Source: Gongronella butleri (Eukaryota > Mucoromycota > Mucoromycetes > Mucorales > Cunninghamellaceae). Taken from it: a stretch of DNA of 64,000 bases. The notes under the pieces were generated by a model that searched no databases, was not told where the DNA came from, and saw only the letters and a program-made list of their open reading frames with translations. The stretch lies in the NCBI GenBank assembly GCA_025201375.1, contig JAIWZP010000009.1, forward strand, positions 62,001 to 126,000, read 5' to 3'. Position 1 is the first letter of the stretch. Each line of letters opens with the position of its first letter. A program made the position numbers and the translations under genes. Positions 22,911-35,162 of this stretch are shown here, in pieces.

Positions 22911-24580
22911 TCACCTAGTGCACCAGCTGCTTAATTGCAGTAAAAAACCAGTTACATCAAAGAGAACAAAATTATTTCAACTCTTTGTAAGTCATGAGCT
23001 CTTTTAATTTACTAACCTATTTAAAACCAGATGCATCGAGCGCTGCGCGTTATCGGCCACATATTTGCAGCTTGCAAGCAGGCTGGACTATGGCATCCAA
23101 CGACGTAGTTGTATTAGTTCAAACAGTAATAACCCAACAATTTTTTTATTTTCGTGAGATTGCACAAAAAAATTCTCTTGAACTTAAGATCAATAGAGCG
23201 CGTTGCCCTGCACGATCTATCTTCAAGGAAATCGCTATAATGCCAGAAAAAAAAACTGAGATGAAAAAATACCTTGTATTTTGTAAAACTTGTGATTTCT
23301 ACCACAAATCTTTCATTCAAGGCGTTGGTGTAAGCTACAAAATTGTGTCTGATGACGTTCGTTATGCGGCAAATTGCAATTTACGCGGAAACCAACTGAT
23401 GCACCTCCTTTTTTTACTGCATCTGTATCGGTCATTGGGGTGACATAGCCCTACGGTTGAATGGCGTGGCGATCTGAGGACTTAAATTTTGCTCGTTTCA
23501 AACCCTCGATTGCACCCCTTGGAAAATCCGAGATTTTTGAACATGGCGATTGCTCAAGTAAGCGCCGTACAAGTCATCCCATTAGACGCTTTTCTCCTTG
23601 TTTGTTAGCAAATCTGGAATAAAAATCACAGATCGTCTTGACCGTTGTCGAGCAAAGTGCCATTAACAAAAATATCGAAAAAAATTGTTTTCTCCGTCGG
23701 TTTTGATCGGATCGCTGTAAAGCTAGACTCATCTGTGAGAGATTCAAATCGTGCTTTAGAGGCGTTCCTTTCGTTGTCGAGAAAAATGAGTTAGAAAATT
23801 GTTCAAATGTTTAAATGGGTTTTGCAAGCATGGAAACGTTATTTATCGGGCAAGCAAACATGCGGGAAATGACGACACCCGGAGTGTACCTCATTCGTGT
23901 CGTACCAGTTTCACCCACGATCCACAGAATATTCGAGATCCAGTGCTAAAGTTGCAAAATAACGGAATTTTTCATCTTCTGAATAATGATCGAGTCGACT
24001 TCCGGGTTTTAATTTCTCATGAGAAGAGGAAATTAAGAAAATACGTGTATCAAGGGGCCTCGCTCCTTTCAAAGCTAGAAGTGGCCCCACATCTTGCCAG
24101 GCCAAGCAAGGGCCTCTGGACCTTGTTACGCTAATTTGAGCAACATCGACCTTTTTTTCTTCAAAAATAGGTAATGCTCAGCCGCGTCGAAATTTTTATG
24201 AAATTGAGGTCCTGGGATATTTTTGAAAGCAGATTCCTCTTCAGCTGCGCCATGCACCTACGATCGCGGCTCCTTTTGCATGGAAAGAAGCACACCGGTC
24301 CACTGACACCTGATCCGAGCGTGAGAAAGACACCAATATCTTTTTTAGCCTTGTAGTATCATTTGCTTTCTCAAATACGCTGTTGTGTATGCGTAGTTGC
24401 TCGATGCGCCGCCTGTGGCACGCACATGTGGCCACCTTGAGAGGCAAAGGCGTCAAGAAATAAAGCACGTGCGTGTCACGCATACACAATCCACGTTACA
24501 CGGCTACAATCGCCATTTTTACCATTTTTTTAAAAACTTTTTTCTTTACATTAGGCATGGACCTTGCGTCAGATGTGTGA
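22911..24580. other. Gene-poor repeat-rich DNA
   Basis: A solo copy of block R3 lies at about 23435-23560, recognisable by the stretch around 23515-23540 shared with 22350-22375. The region 22980-23260 appears to continue block R2 toward 48570-48700. An open frame of 149 codons (22994-23443) falls inside this repeat and has no recognisable domain, so I do not call it a gene. Confidence 0.5.
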
Positions 24581-24597
24581 GCATTGACAACCCGCTA

Positions 24598-24715
24598 TTG
24601 ACACGCTATTGGCGCATTTCGCACGCATTTGCCACGCTTTTAGCGAATGTTACGCGCTTTTGACGCGCTTTTGACACGCTTTTGACACGCTTTTAACACG
24701 CTTTTGACGAATGCA
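24598..24715. repeat. Short tandem repeat, about 12-bp unit (GACACGCTTTT)
   Basis: About eight to nine imperfect copies of a 12-bp unit related to CGCTTTTGACA. The last five, from 24651 on, are nearly perfect. No gene overlaps. Confidence 0.8.
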
Positions 24716-25004
24716 ACGCGCCATTAACCAGTGTGATGCCTATTCGGAGTTCTCTAATGCATGAGAAGGTATCGGTGCATTGTTCCGTACTGTACAGTAC
24801 TGTAGAGTAGATGGTAGGATGGCGTTCGCGCCGGTGAGTAAATTGACTATCTTGCTAAAGAATGACCTAATGTTGATCTTGCTCGCTTTATTCCTTGTTT
24901 TAAGCAAGGCGTGTTGGATAATAAAGTAAAATTATGGGGATGGGATGGGAGGACTAGAGGCATGGAGAATGACTTGACAATAAGTTCGCGGGAAGGCATG
25001 GGAA

Positions 25005-26797
25005 TCAGGCAGACTCAAGGTTGACTAGCCGACCGCGCGGCAAATGTCCTTGGCGGTGATTGGTGAAAAGGTCTTGAATGTCGTTGTTTTGCAAAATCTG
25101 CTGGCGTGTGAGAACTTGAACGTGAAAGTCGTGATCAATGGCTAATTCTTTGATTTGTGGCAAACGTCTACGCAAAAATAAATAAATAAAAATAAAAATA
25201 AAAATAAAAATAAAAATAAAAATAAAAATAAAAATAAAAATAAAAATAAAAATAAAAATAAAAATAAAAATCAGGCACGCCAACTCCAGTTTTTTTCTTA
25301 CTCCAAGAACGTGCGGACATCTTGGCCATTCGTGGATAGTCCATCATAGTCTGGAAATACCAGCCGAATGTTCTTCTTTGCGTTGATCGCGTAGGCAATA
25401 AATCCTTTAAAGGAGGTCAGCACAATGTCGCATCAATGCATCTCATTCATGGATCACTTGGCTCCTCTCTTTTTTTTTTTTTTTTTTCTTTACCCTGCAT
25501 GTCACCTTCAACATGACAAAGACCATTCGCAAATCTTTTGCGGTTGTACGCATCCGGTTGCTTATCTCGATTCCATAGTTGCCACATTGGTGCACACTTC
25601 ATCGACGCGTACACTTTTTCGCAGCAGAGCTTGATCCGCAAATCGTCCACAATGTCTTGCGCAATCTTGGTATAGTTTTCCTCGTACGTGACCGACTTTC
25701 TGGCATAACCAATCGTCTCCCAGTCTTGTTCGCTTCGCGCCTTGGCCTGGTATTGCGACAAATTGAATAGTTTTTGGACCAGGGAATCTGAAAAAAAAAT
25801 CTGTCAGCGTGTCCAATTAACCAATATGGATTTGTCTACACTTACTCAGTGCGCTCTCATTCAGCAGCCATCCCATGCGCTTCCGATCACTCTTGTTCAA
25901 GTTTGGCAGATCTGGGTCATACCCTATGAGTTGCATAATTCTTTTCATGGCGAATTTCGGAAAGGCACTAGGCAAGTACTTGACCAGGATTTGCCGGATC
26001 ACTTCTGGGGTGATGTCGAGATGTTGGTATTGTGCCTCATTGTGGGGTTTGTTCACGGAAATTGCTACGCGAAGCAATGCAATGATGCTATTGGGCGTGG
26101 CCACGACTTGTGCATGATAAGAAGAGAGAGAGAGAAAGGGGGTGAGTGCGCGATTGATGAGAAATAGCTGCATATTACCTGTTGGCAATTGCACAGCGCC
26201 CGTCGTGCTTGGACCAGCGACAGTCGTACTTGGACCGGTGACAGATGAGCTGGGCTCGGGGACAGACGAGCTAGGGCCGGGGACAGACGAGCTCTGGCTA
26301 GCGAGAGGCGAGCTTGGGCCGTCAAAAGGCATCTGACTCGCAATTGGCGTGGTTGGGTAGGCGGCAGGCGAGCGTGGAATGTCGGCAGACATGTGACTTA
26401 AAGGTGAGCTTGGGCCGGCAAAAGACATCTGGCTCGCAATTGGCGTGGTTGGACTGGCAAAAGGCACGCTTGGGCTGGCGACTGATCCAGCTTCGTTAGG
26501 GATTGACGCACGTAATCCAACGTCGACTGGAGGCGGAGTGTCGTCGTACCGTCGGTAATCACTTAAATTTCTTTGAATGGCGCCTTCACCCAACACAATA
26601 GGAAAGTGTACGCCTCCTGACAGGCTCCACACGACATCGTAGCCATTACTCTCCAGTTCGCGCTTGAACGCTTCACGATTTTCGCTATTCACTATTGCGC
26701 CATGCACTCTACAAGCTGCTTCTCCACGAGTCAAGGGAGGAGACTCCTGGCGCTCCGGAAATGAAGACATGGGACTGTAAAAAACAGTGAAAGACAA
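25005..26797 (-). CDS. Unrecognised protein with Ser/Pro-rich repeats (479 aa)
   Basis: I do not recognise the family. Five exons on the minus strand join with consistent phase and good splice signals: 26179-26797, 25846-26106, 25494-25787, 25302-25404 and 25005-25167, giving 479 aa. The start may instead be a few codons downstream at 26767. Residues about 110-190 hold degenerate tandem repeats built on P(T)TPIASQM-F-GPSSPL and then GPSS/TV units. The N-terminal domain (about 20-75) and the C-terminal 250 residues look globular. The C-terminal part is basic and contains the phrase LVFPDYDGLSTNGQDVR. Intron 1 (26107-26178, 72 nt) is stop-free in frame with a long CT tract. Intron 4 (25168-25301) contains an (AAAAAT)n microsatellite. 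The gene lies between repeat-rich blocks and may be lineage-specific (inference). Confidence 0.72.
25176..25271. repeat. (AAAAAT)n microsatellite in intron 4
   Basis: About 15 nearly perfect copies of AAAAAT fill most of the intron at 25168-25301 of the unrecognised gene. They make a long artificial FIFIF open frame on the minus strand that is not protein. Confidence 0.95.
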
Positions 26798-27777
26798 AAA
26801 AAGGAAAACAAGAGGAAGAAAAAAAAAGAAAAAAAAGTGAAAGACGAAGAAAGGAAAGCAATAGGAAGAAAAAGAAAAGAAAGAAAAAGAAAGAAAAAGA
26901 AAGAAAAAAAGTGGAACACAAAGAAAGAAAAAAAAGCAGATGACAAAGAAATGTCAAAAATAAAAAATCGCGTATGACGCGTAATAATGCAGACTTTGAT
27001 CGTCCAGCGAATCAAAATCCAGCTGGAGCCATCAATGCACCCTCATATCCCTATTAGCGACGTTCTTGCACCGCCTGTGATTGGAGAGATTTATGCCGCA
27101 GTAAAAATTCAAAAGCGTGTGGGATACCAAAAAGGGGTGTCAAAAGGGGTGCCCAAGGGTGTGCCCAAAAACAAAGCACTATTTGTTTCTCGTTTTACAC
27201 GCTTTCTACACGATGTGGTCATCGAAAATAAGCGTCCTCGCGGTTTAGAAGGCAGTAAGGTCGAGTCGCAGAGTGGCATGGAGATGGGCGCCGCGATGCT
27301 GCCCGAAAACGCGCAAACAATCGTGATCCACAAGGAGGTCGATGAGGGCGACAAAATTGGTGGAGTGTACGAGGAGGCCGTCGAAAATTATGGAGCGCGA
27401 CGTGTGGCATCATTTGACCGATTTTTTCAATTTTGGATTTGGGGCTCGTCACGGCTGAAATCTTGATTTGCGAGTGGTGCGTCAAATAGCTGCCCAATGA
27501 ATTCCGATTTGATTGCCACTAGGTAATTTGGGGCGTTTGAACACATGAGGGAGCCATCAAGAGCTCTGCAGGGCTATGGCTCGCACGCTTTCCACTAAAA
27601 ATGATATCTTTTCCCGCCAAATTCAATTCAAGGGCCGCTGGCGGATGAATTGGGGCATCCCAAATGGGGCCGTCCGGCGAGGTCCGGTCACAAAAAAGTC
27701 CCCCCGCTCTTTCAAAACACATTTTGCCTCTGTCTTTTTTTCTTGTTTTCTTCTTCTTTCACCTTACACTCTACACA
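26798..27777. other. Intergenic region with A/G-rich tract and a repeat fragment
   Basis: Bases 26780-26950 are a purine-only tract on the plus strand. Bases about 27410-27475 match the end of dispersed repeat block R1, with TTCAATTTTGGATTT shared with 47637-47651. An open frame at 26987-27466 overlaps the repeat fragment and shows no recognisable domain. A pyrimidine-rich leader precedes the NDUFS5 start. Confidence 0.55.
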
Positions 27778-28249
27778 ATGGCTTCTGGTTTTGGTAACGA
27801 TGGTGGTACGTCTCCATTGAAACAATAAGCACACGTTGAAAATCACCTTCCGAGGCGGCTCATGCTTTTTATTTTGCGATTTTTTATAGGCCGTGGCCGC
27901 TGCTTCCACTTTTGGCAGGAATTCAACAAGTGCTACGTCTCTGCCAGCGTTCCCCAGCAGTGCGTCAATGAGCGCGACGACTACCTCGAGTGCCTGCACC
28001 ATACCAAGGAGGTAAACCACTTGCCCAATTTGGGCGCCATTGATGCGAATTGACAGGAATTAACTCGCCTTTTTTGCGTCTTAGATTGCCCGCATCACTC
28101 GCATCAAGACGGAAGAATTGAAGCAGGCGCATGCTAAGAAGCAATCTGCGTCGCAAGCCAAGAACGAGGCCACGACGGCCGCCGACAGCAACCTGCCCAA
28201 GCTCAACATCATCGATCAGCAGCAGCAGCCCGTCGAGTCCAAAGCTTAG
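27778..28249 (+). CDS. NDUFS5: Mitochondrial complex I subunit NDUFS5 (15 kDa, twin CX9C)
   Basis: Accessory subunit of NADH:ubiquinone oxidoreductase on the intermembrane-space side. Three exons (27778-27805, 27890-28011, 28085-28249) encode 104 aa, the family size (human 106). The twin CX9C motif is complete: CFHFWQEFNKC and CVNERDDYLEC, which form the two disulfides of a CHCH hairpin imported through the MIA pathway. The GRC-F-----C start of the motif and the basic helix after it (IARITRIKTEELK) match NDUFS5 rather than other CHCH proteins. The tail is Ala/Gln-rich and the last six codons before the end include a short Gln run. An AATAAA signal lies at 28368. The gene is convergent with MOT1. 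Other small twin-CX9C proteins are possible but less likely. Confidence 0.85.
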
Positions 28250-28723
28250 ATCACCCTATTTTTTTGTTCATTTTGATTTCTCCTCACTTTTTCATGTCAC
28301 CCACGCCACCAAATGTCACCGGAATGGCGCTTTTTTCGACACTGTACCCCCTCTCGTCCACGCCTCCAATAAAAAAAAAATTAGATAGTCAAGCCAACAA
28401 AAGGACTAGAAATGGGCATGGATGGCATAGAGATGCTTGAAGCCACCAATGGGGCCAATGGGGCCCATGGAGCACAAAAGCCGGCGAGCCACGCGCTCAT
28501 GGTCTGCATATTGACTATAAAAAAAGGAGGAAAAAAAAGAAGGCAAAAAAGAGAAAAGAATGCACAATTCAGGGTTTTAGTGACGCGAATGCGTAAAAAA
28601 AAAAGAAAGAAATAGAAGGCTGATAAACAGAAAAAAAAGAGGGAGGGGAAGGGGAGGGGGAATGCACGTGGATGGGATGGGATGGGGGAGTTTTGGTGTT
28701 TTTCATGTTTGTGGTGTTTTTTT
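28250..28723. other. Convergent 3' region between NDUFS5 and MOT1
   Basis: A low-complexity spacer with A/G and T tracts. On the minus strand a splice-acceptor-like tract (28515-28560) precedes a 42-codon frame at 28381-28509. It is too weak to call as a gene. Confidence 0.45.
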
Positions 28724-31700
28724 TTAGCGTAAGCTTGTGATGAATGAGTCGAGATTGTATTCTTCGCTGTAATCCTTTTCGTCCCAGAGTGTTTCGAGGT
28801 CGTCCAAGACGGCCTTTGCGCCACCCAGGCCTGCGGTATCTGTGGGAGCAGCGGCGGGTGGCAGCAGCTGCTTTTTGGCCTTTTTGCCTTGTTGGTCGTC
28901 CTCGACGCTGAAGAGGTCGAGGATCTGGTCGGTGCCCATGCTCTTGAGGCCCGCGTTTTGCTGGTTGACGACCGTGTTTGCGATGTTGAGCTTGAATTTC
29001 TGAAGGCCCATGATTTTTTCCTCGAGTGTGCCGCGTGTGATGAGGCGGTAGACGTTGACGACCTTTTTCTGGCCGATGCGGTGCGCGCGGTCCATGGCCT
29101 GCAGGTCCTTCATGGGGTTCCAGTCGTGCTCGACAAAGATGACGGTGTCTGCGCCGGTCAGATTGAGGCCGAGGCCGCCGACGTGCGTCGTGAGTAGCAA
29201 CACGTCGATGGATGGATCGGCATTGAATTTGGTCACCATGTCGTGGCGCTTGGACGCGTCCACAGAGCCATCCAGGCGCAAATACGTGACGGTGGGCATC
29301 AATTTCTTGAACAGATCGTTTTCAATGATGTCAAGCATGGTCTTTAGCTGACAGAAGATGAGCGCACGATGCTGGCTGACCGCCTCGACGGCCATGGCTG
29401 CTGGGTCCGACTCGGATTCTGTCGTTGTCACGCCAATGCCGCACTCGCCGAGCAATTGTCTAGATTAAAAGAGAAAAAAAGTGAGAAAAAAATAAAAAAA
29501 TTAAAAAATAATAGGGATCTTACTTTAGTGCCAGCAGCTTGGGCGCATTGTGGATATCGTGTAGCGAGCGATTGGAGCGGCGCAGCTGGTCCTGGACCTT
29601 TGCATAGCTTGGATGGCGATCATTGACGACCAACAGCGGGTGGTTGCACAGCTTGCGCAGGTATTGCAGCGCTTGGAAGATGTGTGTGGCCGACGACGCG
29701 GGGGCCTCGACTTCGGTGTCCAATTCATGCGTCAGTGACTGCTTGGCCTGTGACCGCGCGAATTCATCATAAAGCGATTTCTACAACAACAAAAAAAAAA
29801 AAAGATGCGTCAGTGGGTCGGCGTTTTTGGCGCGCGCGGGTCGCGTTTTTTACCTGGAGATCGCTGAGCTCGCAATAATAGTCTTGGATGATCTTTGGTG
29901 GCAAATCATGTAGCACGTCCTCCTTTAGGCGGCGCAGCAAGAACGGCAGCACTTGTTTGTGGAGCGCTTCCAAGGCGAGCGCGCCTAGACAAGAAAATAG
30001 AAAAAAAAAAAGGATGTCAAATTGGGATTTTCCTCGTTTCTCTTCATTTTTACCCGCTTCCTGCTCCTTGGACGAGCTCTTGCTGTCGCGGCTGGCGAGA
30101 ATTGGCTTGCCAAAGCGGTCGTTGAAGGTCTTTTCGGAGCCCAAGAAGCCGGGCATGAGGAAATCAAAGAGCGACCAGAGCTCGAGGACGTTGTTTTGGA
30201 TGGGTGTGCCTGACAGGATGAGTCTGTGGTTGGATTTGAGTGTCTTGATGGCCTTTGTGATCTTTGTCTTTCCGTTTTTGATGATGTGGCCTTCGTCGAG
30301 GATGCAATAATTCCAAAAGATCTGCTGCAGGCCGTCAATGTCGTTTCGGATAATGTCATAGGACATGATGACGATGTCTGCCTGGTGCAGGGTGGCGCGC
30401 AAACGCTTGCGCTCATTGGGTCCACCTGTGTACAGCACTGGCTTGAGGTTGTTTGCATAATGCTGGATTTCATGGAACCAATGGCCTGTGAGTGTGGGCG
30501 GGCAAATGACGAGGGATGGGCATGGGATGGCGTCGGGGGCCTTTGTGGCGGCGTAGCGCGTGGCGCGGAGGTGGTGGTCGCTGGCGAGGATGCAGATGGA
30601 CTGCAGAGTCTTTCCGAGGCCCATGTCGTCACACAAAATGCCGTGCAATTGGAAGCGATTGAGGAATGCAAGCCAATTGACGCCGTCCTGTTGGTATTTA
30701 CGGAGCTCGGCATTGATCTTGACGGGGATATCAAAGCTCTCGACTTTGGAGCTGTCGAGCAATTGCGACAAGAAGCGCCTTTCGTCGTCACGTTGGGCAA
30801 GCAGGGCTTTGGACATGCCTGGTGGATCCGGGATGCCTTGTTCGAGGGGCACGAGCTTGATGAGCATGGCAAAGCAATTGGTACAGATGAGACGCACAGC
30901 CTCGTCGGCGTCGCTCATGCGGCCAAGGATCGGCACAATCAAAAAGATAGTGTATGGTAGGATCTTTGTATCGAGACGCTGAACGAGATGATACGCAAGC
31001 TCGGCAGTGCCCTGGCGATGTGTGACATTGCGCGTGTCGCCCAGCAAAGGTAACAATTGGTCGACAATGAACGGCATCGTGTCGGTCGTCATGATTTGAG
31101 CCGCCACCGCCAAGCATTTGGCACTGACAAGGCGCACCACGGCAAAACACGAAACCAATGCCTTGCCCACGAGTGGAATCATCGATTGCACGCGTGGCCA
31201 CACGTCTGGAGACAATACAGGCACCACTGTCGTCACAAGGGAAATTGCATCAATCACCTGTTGCCCAGTTTGCGTATGTGCTTGCATCTGCTTGTTGGCC
31301 GCAGAAACCACATCGCCATTTGCATCGTCGCTGCCAAACACCTGCTTCAGGCTCGCTTCCATGCAGTCCCACAGCCAAGGCACAACGTCAAACACACGTG
31401 CTCCAAATCGCTTGCAAATCGCTGCAAAAGCAAATTCAGCGCCACGCTTCATCCATTGCGCTTCCAATTCTTGCACAGGCGTCGCTGCCGCCGTGTCCTT
31501 GCCTCCCGCAAGCGATCGCGCAATCGTTTCAATTCCCGCCAGACGAGAATTCTGCTCCAAAAGGGGCGTTTCCGCCGTGTCGCAGCACAAAAAGATGCAC
31601 AGATTCTTGATGATCTTTTCCGTCGGGTTCTTGGGCACGCCGCTACACAGTGCAACAAAGTCCACGAGCGTCGACGCAGATCGCTGCTGCAATTCCGCGT

Positions 31701-34700
31701 TTTCTTCAAACTAGTAGTTGAGAAGGAAAGTAAAACCGCAAATTTCGTGAATTTTTTTTTTTTTTTTTTGCCATGTTTCCCCGGCCCACGCTCCCAATTA
31801 CCTTGATGCTGTTCATGATGCTGCGGACGAGCGGGCTGAGAACCTTAGGCAAGGCGCCGAGCGAGACGACGGCGCCTGCGGTGGCGGCAAAGACGCGGCG
31901 TTCGATTTTCTCCTTGAGGTCTGCATAAAAGCCGATGGACGCGACGACGCGGCGCTGGCGGTCCTCAATGCCTTGCAGGATGGCCTTTTTCTTGGCGGTC
32001 TTTGGAGGCAGATTCTTGATCAATGGGTCGTAAGCGGTGGAAACAACCCATGTAGCGGTGTCAATGTGAAACACGTCACCCTGATACTCTGGCGGTGCGT
32101 CGCCGACGACATGTGGCGGCAAGGTTGGGACGTTGTTACCGCCGGCCTCTGAAAAGGCATTGAGCAGCGCCTGGCTCTCGCCACGGATGCGTTTGAGCAA
32201 ATGCACGAGTTCAAAGTAAAACGCGGCATTGGCGGCAGTGGCATTGGCTGGTGGCGGCTTGGTTTGCTCGGTCAGGTTCTTGATCATGGCCTCAGACATG
32301 ACACGCGGGAACGTGTGTGCGGAAGCAAGGACGGCATGCGATGGCAATGGGTTGTCAATGGTGTCCATTTGGTATCGCTGCTTGAGCACTGCTTTGGCCC
32401 ATTCGTCCATGACCAATGCGCCCAATTGCCTCTTGATGGCCCATTGCGACGACGAAAGCGACAATAGCACCTCTTGGTACGACATTTCCATCGATTCATC
32501 CGGCCAGCAGCTCATGATCATGCCCAATGCGCGACCACAGGCGACACGCCCGCGCATGATCGCGTCCGGCGACACAAGCGACAAATCCTGAGCAATCATG
32601 CTCGCATCCAGATTGTGTGCGAGGTCTTCGTCCTTGGCAGCACCATTGTCCACGCGAATGTCCGTCTTTTTCGCAGAATTACTATTGTTGCTGCTGGCTG
32701 TGTTCTTTTTCGCCGCGGCGGCCGTGCGATCAAAGCCAAACACGCCGGGCGGCTTGTAAAAGTGCGTGGGCGCGTCCAATGGCTGGCCAATGGGCGTCAT
32801 GGCCAATTCAAACCAGGCACCAAGGTAAGTTTGGCTTCCTTGGAGCACAATCGCCTGATCCGTCTGCCCGCCAATCGTGAGCGCCGTCCACACTTGCAGC
32901 GTGAGCTTGATAATGTCGGGCTTCTCTTCCACGAGCAAATTCTGAAACACGAGTCGATACACGCGCTCATCCACCCATTCTGGCGCCGTCGCGCATGATA
33001 AAAACGTGGCAAGCGTGTTGAGCACCGCAACGCGTACACTGGTGATCGTGTGCCGGAAAAACGGGAAGAGACGCGGCACGAGATCCGCGAGCGACGCGCC
33101 AGAACGAACAATTTCCATCACACCAGGCTGCTCAAACAATTTTGCGATCAAATCCATCACGGCCCCCGTCGACGTGGTCAAATCGTCCTTTAGATCAATC
33201 AGACAGTCCCACAATGTGATCATCACGCGCTGGATCACCTCTTTGGACGACAATTGTACGAATTCCGCCGTTACAGGTAAGAGAGTCGACGCGCTGACGG
33301 CTCGAACATCATCGTCCAAGTCCTGGAGGCCAAGAATCACCGCCGTCGTGGCCCCCGCCATGAGCGCATCCACAAGATCGATCCGCACCGCCACCATGTA
33401 CTTCAATCCGAGCAATCCGGCGTGTCGCACCTCCCAAATCGACCGTGTGAACGCTTGTTTGTCATCTTGCGTAATCAGCTTGAGGAGCATGTCGTGCACC
33501 TTGAGCACACCGTCGCGCTGCATGAATTGGAGCGTCACACCAAGCGTCTGCGAGCAAGTCTCACGCACGGGGCACACCACCTGATCAGATACAAAGTCCG
33601 CAAATCGATCCAGTGCAAACACACAAAGCAAGCGGATCGCAACGTCCTCGAGCCATGCATTGTGTCGCTTATCGTTCTCTTCGCGCGTCACGCCCACTTT
33701 TTTGTGTAAAAAAAAAGGAGAGTTAGCCATCAATTTTTTTTCTTTTTTTGTACTCGCTCTCCTTTTTTTTTTTTTTTTTTTTTACCCATTTTGCCTGCGC
33801 CTGAGCCATGTGCCTTGAGGATGCTGCGCATGCCAATGCCTGCGCCATGTCGGATTTCCCATGTGGGATCAAACATGTCCATGCACAGGTGCTCGCAAAT
33901 CATTTTAAAGGGCCAATCGATAGCTTCTTGCATTTGCGGCTGATTCGGATCTTTCTTGGACTCGACGACAATCTTGTTGGACTGCGGCTGCTCCGTCACG
34001 TTGAATTCCTCGGGCTCCACCTTTTCCATCTTGATGGGCTTGGCCTCGGTCTTGCCTTGCAAGTCCAAAACCCGCACTCTAAGAAGAAATCACCAAAAAA
34101 ATAAAAATGATGAGCCATTGGGTCGCCTCTTGCTTATGGTGACACGTTACTTGTCCTTGTTCTTGTTCATCTTGGCATCCTGCTTCATCTTGCGCTTGAG
34201 CATATTACGTTCGCGTGCGGACAGACCGGCCATGTTGATCTCTTGCACCGCCTGCGTCGGTGCAGGTGTATTGGCCGACGACGACACGGCCGATGGCGTC
34301 GCGGGCGGCGTGTTGTTGCTTTTGCGCTTCGTATCGAGGTCGGCATCGTCAAGCAAATCCACTGAGGGGGAAAAAAGGAAAAAAAAAAAAAAAAACGAAA
34401 AATGAGGCGAAAAGCGCGATTTTTCGTGAGTTTGCGTTTTTTTTTTTTTTTTACCATCCATGAACTGGCTGGCAAGGCCCAATCGTTCGCGCAGGTTGCG
34501 GCGTTGCATTTCGAGCCGTTCGTGTGGTTTCATGTCGAGCAAGTCCATATCATACTCTTTTCCAGCAGAACCTAGCAGTGGTTTGCCGTGGTGCAAGACG
34601 GACGCGAGGTCAAACTGGGCAAACGTCAACTTGTCGTCGTCATCTTCCACGACGGCACTCTTGTCGCCTGTGTCTTGAGGATCCCACGTCGGCACGTTCT

Positions 34701-35162
34701 GAGCAATACACTCGAGCGCGTAACCCGCCGCGAGGCGCGTGTCCCACGCCTTGCTGCGCAGGTGCACCACCACCTAGCAAAAGGAGAAAAAAAAAAAAAA
34801 GAGCAAGTGAGCGGTCTGCACGACAGCCCTTTTTTTTTCCTGCTTTTAGCCACTGCTTACGCGTGATAAAAGGTTGTACAGCTCGCCAGGGTGCTGTTTC
34901 TGGATGTCGCCTAGCTGCTCTGCGGCCGTGCGGCGCACTGCCGATGTTGAGCCCGTGTCAAGCAGCAAGACCAACCGATCCAGTCTATCCATCCAAACAA
35001 AACAAGGCCACGCGCGCTAAAGTTAGGCACAAAACGTCCTTTTCTTTTTTTTTTTTGCCTCTTTTTTAATTTTTTTTTACACACGCACTTGACTCCATGG
35101 TGCTGTTCTCTATCTATCTCGCAACGTGTCACTTTTGCTCTGGTTGCTTACCTAGTGGTCAT
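28724..35162 (-). CDS. MOT1: TATA-binding-protein-associated ATPase MOT1 / BTAF1
   Basis: Swi2/Snf2 ATPase that strips TBP from DNA and redistributes it among promoters. Ten exons on the minus strand: 35152-35162, 34861-34984, 34455-34773, 34151-34361, 33786-34078, 31802-33696, 30054-31710, 29854-29984, 29524-29780 and 28724-29459, giving 1877 aa (yeast Mot1 1867). Exon 1 codes only 11 nt (MTT plus two bases), yet the join gives TRLDRLVLLLDTGST, matching the BTAF1 N-terminus. HEAT repeats fill the N-terminal 1200 residues. ATPase motifs are DDMGLGKT (about 1309), DEGH (about 1421) and the C-terminal lobe from YLRLDGSVD (about 1692) to AHRIGQKK (about 1762). The intron at 29985-30053 is 69 nt and stop-free in frame. 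Divergent from the MpaB-like gene with 467 bp between starts. Confidence 0.96.

Noticed and set aside
22994..23443. 149-codon open frame
   Set aside because: Falls in dispersed repeat DNA and lacks domains or introns; similar DNA at 48.5 kb does not keep the frame.
25005..25283. Frame with a long FIFIF repeat as a protein
   Set aside because: The repeat is an (AAAAAT)n microsatellite inside an intron; exon phases on both sides support splicing it out.
26987..27466. 159-codon open frame on the plus strand
   Set aside because: Its 3' part is a fragment of dispersed repeat R1 and no domain is visible.
28381..28509. 42-codon frame on the minus strand after an acceptor-like tract
   Set aside because: No upstream exon, no recognisable product, and it lies in the convergent 3' region; a tiny membrane protein remains possible but unsupported.
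30226..31806. Plus-strand open frames of 244, 249 and 198 codons
   Set aside because: Shadows of the MOT1 ATPase exon; the minus strand carries the Snf2 motifs.
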